A stretch of DNA of 51,885 nt from Candidatus Accumulibacter meliphilus (GCA_003332265.1 QPGA01000009.1:1-51885), one strand, 5' to 3'. Shown: positions 7,474 through 16,240, counted from the stretch's first letter. Numbers and translations: made by a program. Notes: a model not told the origin generated them from the letters alone.

Positions 7474-10400
7474 CTACTCAACAGGGGAAGAACGCAACAC
7501 CACCCGGAAACCGAAGTAGCGGCTACGGTAGCCGGGAACGCCCCAGCTGCGATAGGCGCAGCGCGCGAGGTAACGAGGGGAGCCCCACGAGCCGCCGCGA
7601 ACGACCCTTGGAACGTCGTCAGCCGCGCGCAGATCCTCGCGGCCATCGTCAGGGTGATAGGGATACGGCTTGTAAAGGCTGCGCGTCCATTCAAACGCGT
7701 TGCCAATCATGTCGTACAGGCCGAAATCGTTGGCCATAAAGCAGCCGACAGCGGACGTGTCGCCGATCCCCGAGTCAGCATAGTTGGCCCGAGACGGGTC
7801 AACGTCATTACCCCAGGAGAAGACCGCACCCCGCAACCCGCCACGAGCGGCTTTTTCCCACTCCAGCTCGCTGGGCAGTGCAAGCCTCCACTGGTGCTGG
7901 CGCACGAGCCTGCCCGCGTCACTGCCCTCGAACAGCGGCGAACCGGCAAGCTGTTCGTTCAGCCACTCACAGTACGCGATAGCCTCATGCCAGCTCACCC
8001 ACTGCACCGCTCGGCTGTCCGGGTTTCGCAACGAGTCAGCATCGCCGATCTCGTAGTGCGCCGCCTCGACGAAGGCGCGGAACTGCGCGACGGTGACCGG
8101 GTAGCGCGCGATAAGGTACTCCGGCGTCGGCGTCGGCGCGTCATTGATTTCGCGATCATCCACCTCGCGGCCGACGATCTTCGCCACCCGCTCCACATCC
8201 ACCTTGCGAGTACCGATCCGGAACTCGGGGTCAGCCGCAATGCGCACAAAACCGAGCATCTCGTCGGCCGGCAGCCAGAAGCGCTCTTGGTCAAACCGCG
8301 GGTCGCCCAGCGCCGAAAGCACATCGCCCGCACGCGCACGAACAACCGGCATGGCAGCTCGCAGCGTCGACTCGTCTGCCAACAGTTCAACGATCCTCCG
8401 CGCGCAACCGCCGCGGGTGGCTTCGCCGCATTCGAGATCGGAAAGCGCCGCCGTGCCCGCCAGTTCGGCTGCCGAGAACTGCGCGTTCGGCTCGCCACCG
8501 ACCCTGGCCAGCGCTCCGAGAAAATCGCGCGCCGACTTGGCGGCATTGCTCGCCCGGTAGCCAGCCAGCAATAGAATCGGCTCGCGCCACCATGGATCGT
8601 CGAGGCGGTCGCCGAGCACGGCAAGGATCGCTTCACGGCCCTCGTCGCCGGTGACTTCGCGCAGGTAGCGCGCCACCAGGAATTCCTGAAAAGCCAGATG
8701 AATGAAGCGATAGGCGCCCTGTCGCTCCTCCAGCACGCTGCCGCGCTGACGGGCGTGGCTGAGGAAGAGGTCAATGTGCGGCCGAAATTCGGCCTCCTCA
8801 CGCAAGACCTTCTGCAACGCCCGCTCACCGATCTCGCGCCCCTGGTCACGCCCCTGCTGGTGCATGTGAAAAGCGAGATGCTGCGCCATGTCGCGAAACA
8901 CCTTCCAGTCGCTGGCCAACTCGCGGATGTCGGCCTGCTCGCGTCCGTAGTCGACTTGCAGCAAGGCGCTGATCGCCTTGTCGAAGAGCTCCGCGCGCCC
9001 GTCAGGAAGCGTGCGGTTGTTCACATGCACGATCAGCAACAGGCGCACCATCAGCGGACTGTCGACCAGCACCTGCGCATCGTCGCCGAGGCGCGTGCGG
9101 CGGTCGTCCTCGAGCCGCCGAATGCCACCCAGGAGTTCCTGCACCCGCTCGCTGCGCAAATCGGCGTCCTGCGGGTGAATACAGGCGTACGCCTGGCGCA
9201 CCATCGGTACGACGTGTTGCTCGAAATCGAGCGGCTGCACGGCAATCTCACGGAACCTCACGCCCAGCGCAGTACCGCCGCTGCGGTAGGCGATCGTGCG
9301 ACAGGTGACAACGACGCGCATGCGCTCCTGGCCACTGACCAATTCCTCGACCGACGCACGCACTTCGGCGCGCTCTTCTTCATTGGCGACCTCATCGAGC
9401 CCGTCGAGCAACAGGATCACCGGCCGCCCGTCCCTGAGGAGTTGTACGAAGAAATCGTCGGGCAGATCGACGTCGGCCTGCTTCCTTATCAGGTGATACG
9501 AGATGAAGTGTGTCAGCGTCCTCTCGCGTGCCGGTGCGTTGGCCGGCCGCTCGCGGCGGAAGCGGGCGAACGACGCGAGCGGCACAAAGATCGGCAAGGG
9601 CAGTTCGCTGGTAGCGACCACCGCCAAACCGAGGCGCGACTGCGCCGGCTCCGCCTGCCCGGTGAGCAGTGAAGACGCCAGCGCCCACGCCATGTGCAGC
9701 AGTACTGTCGTCTTGCCTGACCCTGGCCCGCCGATGATCACCAGGCGGTTGCCGAGACCGAGCACCTGGTTGAGGTCAATATCGCTGTCGCGCTCACGCT
9801 CATCGGGTTCTGTTTTCTCGCCAGCGTCACCGCGGCTGCGGGGGCGAGGGAGAGACTGCGCTGCCATCTTGTCCTGCGCGTCACCGGGCCGCGGGATCGG
9901 TCGGGCACGCAGCGGCACATAGGCCGCCTCCAGCGGCAGGGACACCACCAGCGCGCCCCCCGCACGTTCGATGCCGCGCAGCTCGATGGACTCGGTATAG
10001 CTACGCAGCCAGCGCAGATAGCCGTCGACCGGGTAGGCCCTGCCGGCCGTCGGGCCGGCGTCGACCTTGGGTGACTTTTGCGACTGCTCAGGCTGGTGCG
10101 ACGCGACTCGGATCGAGCCGCTTGCAAGCAGCTTATCCAATTGTTGATTGAACTCATGCTTCAGCTGGTCGGTGTTCGTGTAACGCGTTGGGAAGTGCTC
10201 CAGGAGCTTGAGCTTGTCCTCGAACGCCCACAAGCTTGCCATATCAGCCCGGTTGACACTGGCATAGCTGATCTGCACGTCCTTGAAATAGGTGAAGATC
10301 AAGGGCCTGCCGGTGGCCTTGAATTGCGCGTGGGCGGTCTCGAATTCTTCGTCGGTGTAGCGACCAACCTTGCTCCCGACCAACGTTACAAAAAGGTCGC

Positions 10401-10599
10401 ATTCGCGAATCGCCTGGTTGTACTCGTCCTGCAACCGAGTCTTCGACATGGCATTGAGGAAGTCTTCCCAGAGCACCACCTCGATGACGACACCCCGCGG
10501 ACGTAAAGCCTTGTTCTTGCGGCTGATGCAGAGCTCAAACTCCTTCCGCTCCTCGCAGAATTCGGAGGACGAGGCAAGGAAGAGCTTGTTCGTGGTCAT
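7474..10599 (-). CDS. DGR target protein 1: DUF4062/TIR-like - NACHT - FGE/C-type-lectin-like
   Basis: 1041 residues. The N-terminus (1-110), starting KLFLASSSEF and including WEDF and ECDLF, is a DUF4062/TIR-like putative effector or signalling domain. A NACHT/STAND NTPase follows, with Walker A GGPGSGKTT at 290-298 and Walker B VILLLDGLDE near 398-407, then a helical region. Residues ~780-1041 are a formylglycine-generating-enzyme-like (FGE-sulfatase/C-type lectin) domain with FEWTR and VRGGSW. The last residues are encoded by the variable repeat. Start ATG 10599 aligns exactly with target 2 (MTTNKLFLA versus MTTKKLFLA). I infer a sensor whose ligand-binding surface is diversified by the retroelement; antiviral or self/non-self recognition is likely but not shown. 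Confidence 0.9.
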   Translation of the reverse strand: MTTNKLFLASSSEFCEERKEFELCISRKNKALRPRGVVIEVVLWEDFLNAMSKTRLQDEYNQAIRECDLFVTLVGSKVGRYTDEEFETAHAQFKATGRPLIFTYFKDVQISYASVNRADMASLWAFEDKLKLLEHFPTRYTNTDQLKHEFNQQLDKLLASGSIRVASHQPEQSQKSPKVDAGPTAGRAYPVDGYLRWLRSYTESIELRGIERAGGALVVSLPLEAAYVPLRARPIPRPGDAQDKMAAQSLPRPRSRGDAGEKTEPDERERDSDIDLNQVLGLGNRLVIIGGPGSGKTTVLLHMAWALASSLLTGQAEPAQSRLGLAVVATSELPLPIFVPLASFARFRRERPANAPARERTLTHFISYHLIRKQADVDLPDDFFVQLLRDGRPVILLLDGLDEVANEEERAEVRASVEELVSGQERMRVVVTCRTIAYRSGGTALGVRFREIAVQPLDFEQHVVPMVRQAYACIHPQDADLRSERVQELLGGIRRLEDDRRTRLGDDAQVLVDSPLMVRLLLIVHVNNRTLPDGRAELFDKAISALLQVDYGREQADIRELASDWKVFRDMAQHLAFHMHQQGRDQGREIGERALQKVLREEAEFRPHIDLFLSHARQRGSVLEERQGAYRFIHLAFQEFLVARYLREVTGDEGREAILAVLGDRLDDPWWREPILLLAGYRASNAAKSARDFLGALARVGGEPNAQFSAAELAGTAALSDLECGEATRGGCARRIVELLADESTLRAAMPVVRARAGDVLSALGDPRFDQERFWLPADEMLGFVRIAADPEFRIGTRKVDVERVAKIVGREVDDREINDAPTPTPEYLIARYPVTVAQFRAFVEAAHYEIGDADSLRNPDSRAVQWVSWHEAIAYCEWLNEQLAGSPLFEGSDAGRLVRQHQWRLALPSELEWEKAARGGLRGAVFSWGNDVDPSRANYADSGIGDTSAVGCFMANDFGLYDMIGNAFEWTRSLYKPYPYHPDDGREDLRAADDVPRVVRGGSWGSPRYLARCAYRSWGVPGYRSRYFGFRVVLRSSPVE
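7485..7609 (-). repeat. DGR variable repeat 1 (VR1)
   Basis: 125 bp aligned without gaps to the template at 12734-12858. On the coding (minus) strand, VR1 differs from the template at 20 positions and every one is an adenine in the template; there are no other mismatches. Changes concentrate in the AAC codons: GSWNN becomes GSWGS, PRNNAR becomes PRYLAR. The repeat ends 8 bp inside the target stop codon. Confidence 0.97.
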
Positions 10600-10916
10600 C
10601 GTGGCGGTTCCTGGAGGCGTTTCGCGGCACAGTATAGCCAAACAGCAGCGAGAAAGAACGACGACTCCGCTCTACTGGCCGAGCCTGGGGCTCTCGCCAT
10701 CCGTGAAGCGTTTGTCTGCCTACCGTGCAAGCCGCATCCGTGACCCACCAGTGGAGGACAAGTCCATGAGTCAGACGATGGCGCTGGACTGCCGCGTCGC
10801 GACGCTCCTCGCAGTGACGGCACGGGGTACGCGGGTGCAATGGCCGCAAGACAGCAGCTTTCGTGATCGACCGCATCGGAACACAGGCCATCACGTACTT
10901 GAACCTGGCGCCGTGG
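10600..10916. other. Gap between target gene 1 and the reverse transcriptase
   Basis: No gene is seen in 317 bp. The first ~70 bp are the promoter and leader of target gene 1 and match the region upstream of target gene 2. The remainder has no recognised feature. Confidence 0.6.
10631..10636 (-). promoter_or_regulatory. -10 box shared by both DGR target genes, copy 1
   Basis: On the minus strand GGCTATACTG contains a near-consensus -10 (TATACT) 31 bp before the start codon. The same block, including the CCTCCAGG leader, is found 32 bp before target gene 2, which supports a conserved promoter. No clear -35 box is seen in either copy. Confidence 0.45.
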
Positions 10917-12014
10917 TCATGCGCTCGGTTTCGGAATCGGATGGCTTGCAAACACGTGCTCGCGCAAGCCCCAGGTATCGGCGTAGCGCACGTGGTTGAT
11001 CCAGCCCTGCACGCTGGCATCGAGTTCGCCAAACGAGAGCTTGCCGGCCTGGTAATCGTCCAGGTTGCGAGCCAGCCGACGGGTGAAATTCACCGCGTTA
11101 CGCCGTTTGAGCAAGCGGCGCGCGGGGTAGACGACGAAACCGAGCCAGGGGATGCCACAGCGCGTCGGCAGCACCTGCGCCTGTGGTTCGTGGATCGTCA
11201 GCCGCTCGCGCCCAAGACGGGCAACGATCGCCTCTTTCCACTCGGCAAGCACGGCCTTGCTGTCGCCGAACAGGGCAAAATCGTCCACGTAGCGCAAATA
11301 AGCGCCGCAGCCCAGTTCACGCTGGACGAACCAGTCGAAGTCATTGAGAAAGACGTTCGACCAGAACTGCGAGGTCAGATTGCCGATCGGCAAGCCGCGT
11401 GGACGGCAGGCGGCGAGCAGGTCGTCGCCCGGAAAATAGACGGGCGTGTACTCAGTCGTGAGCGCGCCGACGCCACTGGCAAGGATGCTGTCGACCAGCC
11501 ACATTACCTCTTCATCCGCGATCACGCGCGCGAGCTTGGCGCGCAGCAGCGCATGATCCAGCGACGGGAAATGCTGGACGATGTCGGCACGCAGTACGTA
11601 GCGATGACGACACGCCAGCTCCTGCAAGCGGTCGACCGCGCGATGCGTCCCCTTGCCGCGACGATTCGCGTAACTGTGCGTGACAAAGCCCGCCTCACAG
11701 ATCGGCTCGATCACATTGCACAGCGCATGATGGACGACGCGGTCGACAAAGGGCGCGGCGCTGATCTTCCGCCGCTTTGGTTCGTGAATAAAAAAATGAC
11801 GGTAGGCGCCGGGCCGATAGGTCCGTGTTCGCAACGCGCTCTGCAAGGCGATCAAGCGATCGGCAAGCGCTTGCTCGAAGTCCGCTGCGCTATCTTTGCG
11901 GCGCTTGCCGCGTGCGGCCAGACGATAGGCGCGCCAGAGGTTGTCCCAGTCGGTAATCGCTGCGAACAGGGGTTCAATTTGTCGCGCTTCGTGAATTTGG
12001 CGCTCTTGCCGCAT
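10917..12014 (-). CDS. Diversity-generating retroelement reverse transcriptase
   Basis: 365 residues, the normal size of a DGR RT. Motif A is [13 protein letters not shown] (142-154, catalytic D144). The region before the catalytic loop reads [10 protein letters not shown] (207-216), where DGR RTs have GxxxSQ instead of the QGxxxSP of retrons and group II introns. The catalytic loop is YVDD at 242-245. Start ATG 12014 has GGAG six bases upstream. It copies the template RNA with errors at adenines and drives replacement of the variable repeats. It is transcribed in the same direction as both targets and the template, but opposite to the Avd gene 43 bp away. Confidence 0.95.
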   Translation of the reverse strand: MRQERQIHEARQIEPLFAAITDWDNLWRAYRLAARGKRRKDSAADFEQALADRLIALQSALRTRTYRPGAYRHFFIHEPKRRKISAAPFVDRVVHHALCNVIEPICEAGFVTHSYANRRGKGTHRAVDRLQELACRHRYVLRADIVQHFPSLDHALLRAKLARVIADEEVMWLVDSILASGVGALTTEYTPVYFPGDDLLAACRPRGLPIGNLTSQFWSNVFLNDFDWFVQRELGCGAYLRYVDDFALFGDSKAVLAEWKEAIVARLGRERLTIHEPQAQVLPTRCGIPWLGFVVYPARRLLKRRNAVNFTRRLARNLDDYQAGKLSFGELDASVQGWINHVRYADTWGLREHVFASHPIPKPSA

Positions 12015-12057
12015 CTGCTCCGCCTGCCCAATCGAACACTTCGAGGATTATTCCCCC

Positions 12058-12462
12058 ATGCCACCGACCAAAGAACTGGTGATCTTCACCCAAACCTACG
12101 ACTTGCTGAGCTGGCTGCTTCCTCAGTGCGAACGCTTCCCAAAGAGCCAGCGCTTTGTCATCACGCAGCGTCTGCAGGGCGCAGCGCTGAATTTTCAGGA
12201 AGAGGTCTTCGAAGCGAATGCGCGCAGTGGAGCGCAGCGACTGCAGCATCTGCAGGCGGCCGACGCGCAGCTCAACAAACTGCGGCTTTACCTGCGCCTT
12301 TCGCGACAGTGGGACTGGCTGAGCAGCGGCCAGTACGAGCACGCCAGCCGCATGGTCGCCGAGATTGGCCGCCTGCTCGGCGGCTGGCTCAAGCAGACCC
12401 GTTCGGGCGTGCAGGCCAGGCCCGGCGGCACCACGCGCAGCGACGACTCGGATTCTGGATGA
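12058..12462 (+). CDS. avd: DGR accessory protein, Avd-like four-helix bundle
   Basis: 134 residues resembling Avd, the pentameric barrel-like partner that binds the RT and the template RNA. Visible Avd features are the early helix LVIFTQTYDLLSWLLP, the central LNKLRLYLRLSRQ and the terminal VAEIGRLLGGWLKQTR, close to LIAEVGRILGSW in the Bordetella phage protein. Basic residues suit nucleic-acid binding. The ORF on the opposite strand lacks similarity. The orientation is unusual: it diverges from the RT with only 43 bp between start codons, and it would be transcribed toward the template repeat, antisense to it. Confidence 0.85.
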   Translation: MPPTKELVIFTQTYDLLSWLLPQCERFPKSQRFVITQRLQGAALNFQEEVFEANARSGAQRLQHLQAADAQLNKLRLYLRLSRQWDWLSSGQYEHASRMVAEIGRLLGGWLKQTRSGVQARPGGTTRSDDSDSG

Positions 12463-12484
12463 GCATCGTCGGGAGGGGCGGGCC

Positions 12485-12586
12485 ACGGCGGGCGCGATGG
12501 CCTGGCCGTGCCCTGGTTTGACTATCTGCCCGGCGCAGGCGATGCCCCTGCTGTCGCCCTGCCTCGCGGCATGCGCACGGACCAGA
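12485..12586 (+). repeat. ~100-bp dispersed repeat, copy 1
   Basis: A block starting ACGGCGGGCGCGATGGCCTG and ending CGGACCAGA, nearly identical to 17030-17130 and 17622-17723, where it is part of the DUF559 tandem unit. The frame around VPWFDYLPG is open in this copy but no start or family is recognised. Confidence 0.8.
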
Positions 12587-12693
12587 CCTGTCTGGCGCTG
12601 TTCTTCTTCCTTCGCCTCGGCGGGCAAAACCACTTGCGCGGATCGGCCCGCATTTCCGGAACGTGGTCGGCGCGGGTGCACCGTTACGCCATC

Positions 12694-12707
12694 CCGCCTC
12701 GCGGCGG
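12694..12707 (-). other. GNRA-type hairpin 3' of the template repeat
   Basis: On the minus strand CCGCC-GCGA-GGCGG forms a 5-bp stem closed by a GCGA tetraloop, 27 bp beyond the 3' end of the template repeat. If the template RNA extends this far it could be a structural element recognised by RT or Avd. Confidence 0.4.
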
Positions 12708-12733
12708 AACCAGAAGAAGGGTGAGAAGGACGT

Positions 12734-12858
12734 GGGAAGAACGCAACACCACCCGGAAACCGATGTTGTTGTTACGGTTGTCGGGATCGTTCCTGTTGCG
12801 ATAGGCGCAGCGCGCGTTGTTACGAGGGTTGTTCCACGAGCCGCCGCGAACGACCTTT
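12734..12858 (-). repeat. DGR template repeat (TR)
   Basis: 125 bp, non-coding, lying between avd and target gene 2 and read on the minus strand. Translated in the target frame it gives [14 protein letters not shown], then clusters of N codons, and ends GFRVVLRSS. Ten AAC codons mark the adenine-rich diversification sites. It contains 28 adenines on this strand, and all differences in both variable repeats fall on them. Identity with both repeats breaks abruptly on each side, giving its limits. Confidence 0.97.
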
Positions 12859-12867
12859 CCAGACTGC

Positions 12868-12893
12868 CTGGCCGGATGTCGCCACCCGGCCAG
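12868..12893. other. 8-bp hairpin 5' of the template repeat
   Basis: A perfect inverted repeat CTGGCCGG / CCGGCCAG with a 10-base loop lies 9 bp from the 5' (minus-strand) end of the template repeat. It is absent from the flanks of the variable repeats, so it belongs to the template side and could fold in the template RNA. Confidence 0.5.
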
Positions 12894-12917
12894 TGAATGA
12901 TAGCGAAAAATAGCGCC

Positions 12918-12937
12918 GCGGGGGAAGTCTCCCCCGC
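12918..12937. other. 8-bp hairpin downstream of variable repeat 2
   Basis: The same GCGGGGGA / TCCCCCGC stem and loop as at 7397-7416, in an ~88-bp block that is nearly identical after both target genes. On the minus strand a run of five T follows after six bases, so a terminator role is also possible here. Confidence 0.6.
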
Positions 12938-12994
12938 ACCCCCTCCAGAGTCAGCGCACCCGAGCTCCAGAGTCCAGAGGAACAGAGGACAGGG

Positions 12995-15900
12995 CTACTC
13001 AACAGGGGAAGAACGCAACACCACCCGGAAACCGATGCCGTCGAAACGGTTGCCGGGACCGACCCTGAAGCGACAGGCGCAGCGCGCGACGTCACGAGGG
13101 AAGCCCCACGAGCCGCCGCGAACGACCCGCATGACATCATTCCCTGCATCAAGCGCCTCACGCTTTCCGTCGTCCGGGTCGTACGGATAGCCGAACTCGG
13201 GCTTGAATATGTCGCTTCCCCAGAGGCTACGCGTCCACTCCCACACGTTCCCGGCCATGTCTTCGCAGTCGTAAGGGCTGCGCCCAAGCTGAAAACAACC
13301 CGCCGCGCTGGTGCTTCCCACGTCTACCTCGGCGTTGGCGTGATCCGTTGCGAAATCCTCGCCCCAGGGATAAGCGCGCTGCGGAAACGGATTCTCGCAA
13401 AGCTCGGACGCGACCAACGCAAAACCCTGCGCGACCGTCGTCATCTGCAATCGCACCGGTAGCTGCTCGCCACCGCGCGCAGCCTTCTCCCATTCCGCCT
13501 CCGACGGCAGTGCCACACTCCAGCCCGCGGGAAGCTGGTTCTGCCACCGTTCAGTCAACCATCGACAGAAGGCTTGCGCGTCGTACCAGGATACCTCCGT
13601 CACCGGCCGATTCTCGACATTCTGCAAGCTTTCCGCAGAATGTTTCTGATAGCCGCTCTCGGTAACAAACTGCCTGAACTGAGCCACGCTCACCGGCGTC
13701 TGCGCAATCCAGTAGTCGCGACCAAGTCCAGCAAGGCGATGCAGCAGGGCGCCGTCGTCACCCGCCTCACCCATCCAGAACGCACCACCCGGTACAAGGC
13801 TGAAGCGCATCTCATCCACATCCAGCAGATGCTGGCGTGTCTCGCCAAGGCGCGCCAACAAGTCACCCGCCAGCACCCGCTCGCGCGCCGGCAATACCGT
13901 ACTGCGCAGCACACACAACTGCCAATCACGCACCCGCCGGCGCTTGCGCTCGTGGCGTTCCTGAAGGCCTGGATCGGCGGCAGCCAGTCCGGTTTCAAAC
14001 AGCACCTGTCCGGCCAGCAGCGCGCCCCATTGCGCCTCGCTGTCCGGCTCCGGCCCATCGTCCGCCGGCGCCGGATCCTTGGCGCATAGTTCGTCGACGA
14101 GTTCCCAGATTGAACTCGGCGTTGCGCGCGAGCGCGCCGCCGCGAGCAGCAGGACCTCGCGCCAGCGGTTGGGGTCGCTCCTACCCAGCCGGCTCAAGCT
14201 GTCCGGGTAATCGAAGCGCACCAGGTGACAGGCCGCCAGGTACTCCTGGAAGGAACGGTGCGGAAACTGGTACAAGCCCTCGCCGTGCGAAGTCAGCAGG
14301 CCGGCGCGGTCGCGCAGGTATTCCTCCAGTCGCAGCGGGCGCGTGTCGGCGCGTTCCTTGCCGGCGGCCAGCAAAGCCGCAATCAGGTCAGCCTGACGGA
14401 TATCGGCCGTACCGATCAGCGTCGGCTGATCGAGATGCGCATGGTAGGCGAGCTTGTCCAACTCGCGGCGAATATTCTCGCGGCTGGCGTTCAACCACTC
14501 GCTCAGGCTCGGCTCTTCGACGATCGTTGCCCCTGTCGCCTGGTCGCGTCGCAGTTTCAGACCTTCCCACTCATCGAGCAGCATATCGACCGACTGCGCG
14601 TAAAGTGCCTCGCGGTTCTCCGGCAGCGAGCCGCCACTCTTGGTCTGCAGGCGCGCCATAAGCGTGAGCAGCAGCGGTCGCCCGGCAAGTTCGGCGAGTT
14701 CCTCACGCCGGGTCGCGCGCTTGAGCACTTCGGCACGCGCCTGCGCGTCGGCCTCGGTCAGGCGGAACAGGTCATGCGCCATGTGTGCGTACCAGGTAGC
14801 GATGAAACGCTCGATCTGCCCACGCGTGAAAGGCAGCAGCTCGCGCTCGGCGAAGGCATTCAGTTTCCAGTCCTGGCGCTGGTAAGCATAGGTGCGCGTG
14901 GTGACCAGGAAGCGGCAAGCGCGACGCATGCCCGCGAACTCCTGCACCGCCTGCTTCACCTGCTCACGCCGGCGCAGCGCGTCGGGCACTTCGTCGAGCC
15001 CATCGAGCAGGATCAGCCCACCCTTGCCCAGCAGTTCGGCGTGCAGGTCTTCGGCGTAAGGCTTGAGGTGCTCGGGCAACTGGCTGACGATGAAATTCCA
15101 CAGCGCGTCGGCGGTCATGCAGCTGCCCGGCGGCGGCAGAGCGGCGGCGAAATCGCGCAGTACCACGCGTACCGGCAGCAGCGCCTGGTGCGACCAGGCT
15201 TGCGGCTTGGATTCTTTCTCCGCATTGTCCGGGTCCGGGTCCGGGTCCGGGCGTGCATCTGGCTCCGGCGGAATTGGCGCGCACAGGATTTCGAGGTCCG
15301 GCGCACGGCCCAGCATCTCGCCGGCCATGCAAAGCGCCACGAAATTGAGAAAAGTCGTCTTGCCGCTGCCGGGACCACCCATCAGCACCAGACAGCGCTC
15401 CTGGTCGAGCGCCTCGAGCGCCGACTGTCGATTAGCGTCGCCGCCTGAACCAGCACCGGCCAACGCATGGTTGCTGCCCGCGGCGGCGCGCAGCAGCCGC
15501 GCCGCGTCGGGATCTAGTGAATTCACGTCGCCAACATCGCGCGCTTCGGTCAACAGCGCCGTGTAAACCGACGACAGTTGCACCGGCTTGCCACTATCCG
15601 AAGCGAACAGCGGCAACTCGTTGGCACGCAGGCTCACCCAGTCCAGATACGCCTTGCGCAATTCCGCGCTGCTCGCACGCGAAAGCGCAGCAGACTGAAG
15701 CGCAGGCCTGACGTCCGCCGCCCCTGCCTCGCCCTGCTGCAACCCAAGTTTGATAACGCCTCTCTCGACCAGTTTGTCGAGTTGCTGGTTGAACTTGTAC
15801 TTCAGTTCGTCGATATTCTTGTAGACAGTCTGGTAGTGTCCCAGCGCTTTCAGTTTTTCCTCGAATGTCCGCAGGCTCGTCAGATCAGCAAGGTCAATGC

Positions 15901-16240
15901 TGCGAATACTGGTTTCCGCTGCGTTGAAATAGGTGAAGATCAAAGGCTTTCCGATGGCCTTGAACTGCCCCAGTGCGGTTTCGAATTCTTCGTCGGTGTA
16001 GCGACCGACCTTGCTCCCGAACAACATCACGAAGAGATCACATTCGCGAATCGCCTGGTTGTATTCGTCCTGTAGCCGAGTCTTCGACATGGCATCCAGA
16101 AAATCCTCCCAGAGGACGACCTCGATGAACACGCCCCGAGCATGCAATTCCTTGTTTTTGCGGCCAATGAAGAGCTCAAACTCCTTCCGCTCCTCGCAGA
16201 ATTCGGAGGACGAGGCAAGGAAGAGTTTCTTGGTGGTCAT
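12995..16240 (-). CDS. DGR target protein 2: DUF4062/TIR-like - NACHT - FGE/C-type-lectin-like
   Basis: 1081 residues with the same layout as target 1. The N-terminal ~107 residues are about 80% identical to target 1. The NACHT NTPase has Walker A GGPGSGKTT at 288-296 and Walker B LILLDGLDEV near 410. The middle is strongly diverged. The FGE-like domain runs from ~803 (VPGGAFWMG, LPSEAEWEKAARGG, GNVWEWTR) to the variable repeat. Start ATG 16240 is set by alignment with target 1; the frame stays open to 16987 but overlaps a DUF559 gene on the other strand. An acidic DPDPDP run is encoded by a hexamer repeat at 15228-15251. Probable second diversified sensor. Confidence 0.9.
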   Translation of the reverse strand: MTTKKLFLASSSEFCEERKEFELFIGRKNKELHARGVFIEVVLWEDFLDAMSKTRLQDEYNQAIRECDLFVMLFGSKVGRYTDEEFETALGQFKAIGKPLIFTYFNAAETSIRSIDLADLTSLRTFEEKLKALGHYQTVYKNIDELKYKFNQQLDKLVERGVIKLGLQQGEAGAADVRPALQSAALSRASSAELRKAYLDWVSLRANELPLFASDSGKPVQLSSVYTALLTEARDVGDVNSLDPDAARLLRAAAGSNHALAGAGSGGDANRQSALEALDQERCLVLMGGPGSGKTTFLNFVALCMAGEMLGRAPDLEILCAPIPPEPDARPDPDPDPDNAEKESKPQAWSHQALLPVRVVLRDFAAALPPPGSCMTADALWNFIVSQLPEHLKPYAEDLHAELLGKGGLILLDGLDEVPDALRRREQVKQAVQEFAGMRRACRFLVTTRTYAYQRQDWKLNAFAERELLPFTRGQIERFIATWYAHMAHDLFRLTEADAQARAEVLKRATRREELAELAGRPLLLTLMARLQTKSGGSLPENREALYAQSVDMLLDEWEGLKLRRDQATGATIVEEPSLSEWLNASRENIRRELDKLAYHAHLDQPTLIGTADIRQADLIAALLAAGKERADTRPLRLEEYLRDRAGLLTSHGEGLYQFPHRSFQEYLAACHLVRFDYPDSLSRLGRSDPNRWREVLLLAAARSRATPSSIWELVDELCAKDPAPADDGPEPDSEAQWGALLAGQVLFETGLAAADPGLQERHERKRRRVRDWQLCVLRSTVLPARERVLAGDLLARLGETRQHLLDVDEMRFSLVPGGAFWMGEAGDDGALLHRLAGLGRDYWIAQTPVSVAQFRQFVTESGYQKHSAESLQNVENRPVTEVSWYDAQAFCRWLTERWQNQLPAGWSVALPSEAEWEKAARGGEQLPVRLQMTTVAQGFALVASELCENPFPQRAYPWGEDFATDHANAEVDVGSTSAAGCFQLGRSPYDCEDMAGNVWEWTRSLWGSDIFKPEFGYPYDPDDGKREALDAGNDVMRVVRGGSWGFPRDVARCACRFRVGPGNRFDGIGFRVVLRSSPVE
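13006..13130 (-). repeat. DGR variable repeat 2 (VR2)
   Basis: Aligned to the template without gaps over 125 bp. It differs at 22 positions, all adenines in the template, and nowhere else. The pattern is independent of VR1: GSWNN becomes GSWGF, PRNNAR becomes PRDVAR, CAYR becomes CACR. So both target genes have been diversified separately from the one template. Confidence 0.97.
15228..15251. repeat. Hexamer microsatellite in target gene 2
   Basis: Four tandem copies of a 6-bp GGTCCG-type unit encode an Asp-Pro repeat in the linker of the NACHT domain. The copy number may vary by slippage without breaking the frame. Confidence 0.6.

Larger units (their letters stand above)
12463..12733. other. 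Region between avd and the template repeat
   Basis: No gene is recognised. It holds one copy of the ~100-bp repeat (12485-12586) and, next to the template, the small hairpin at 12694-12707. On the minus strand this is the 3' flank of the template and would form part of a template-to-RT transcript. Confidence 0.6.

Noticed and set aside
7369-8574. 401-codon open frame antisense to target gene 1
   Set aside because: Covers the variable repeat and FGE domain in reverse; no similarity to known proteins.
10863-12521. 552-codon open frame on the plus strand across the RT and avd region
   Set aside because: It is antisense to the RT, has no recognisable domain, and arises from the high GC content; the RT frame has all catalytic motifs.
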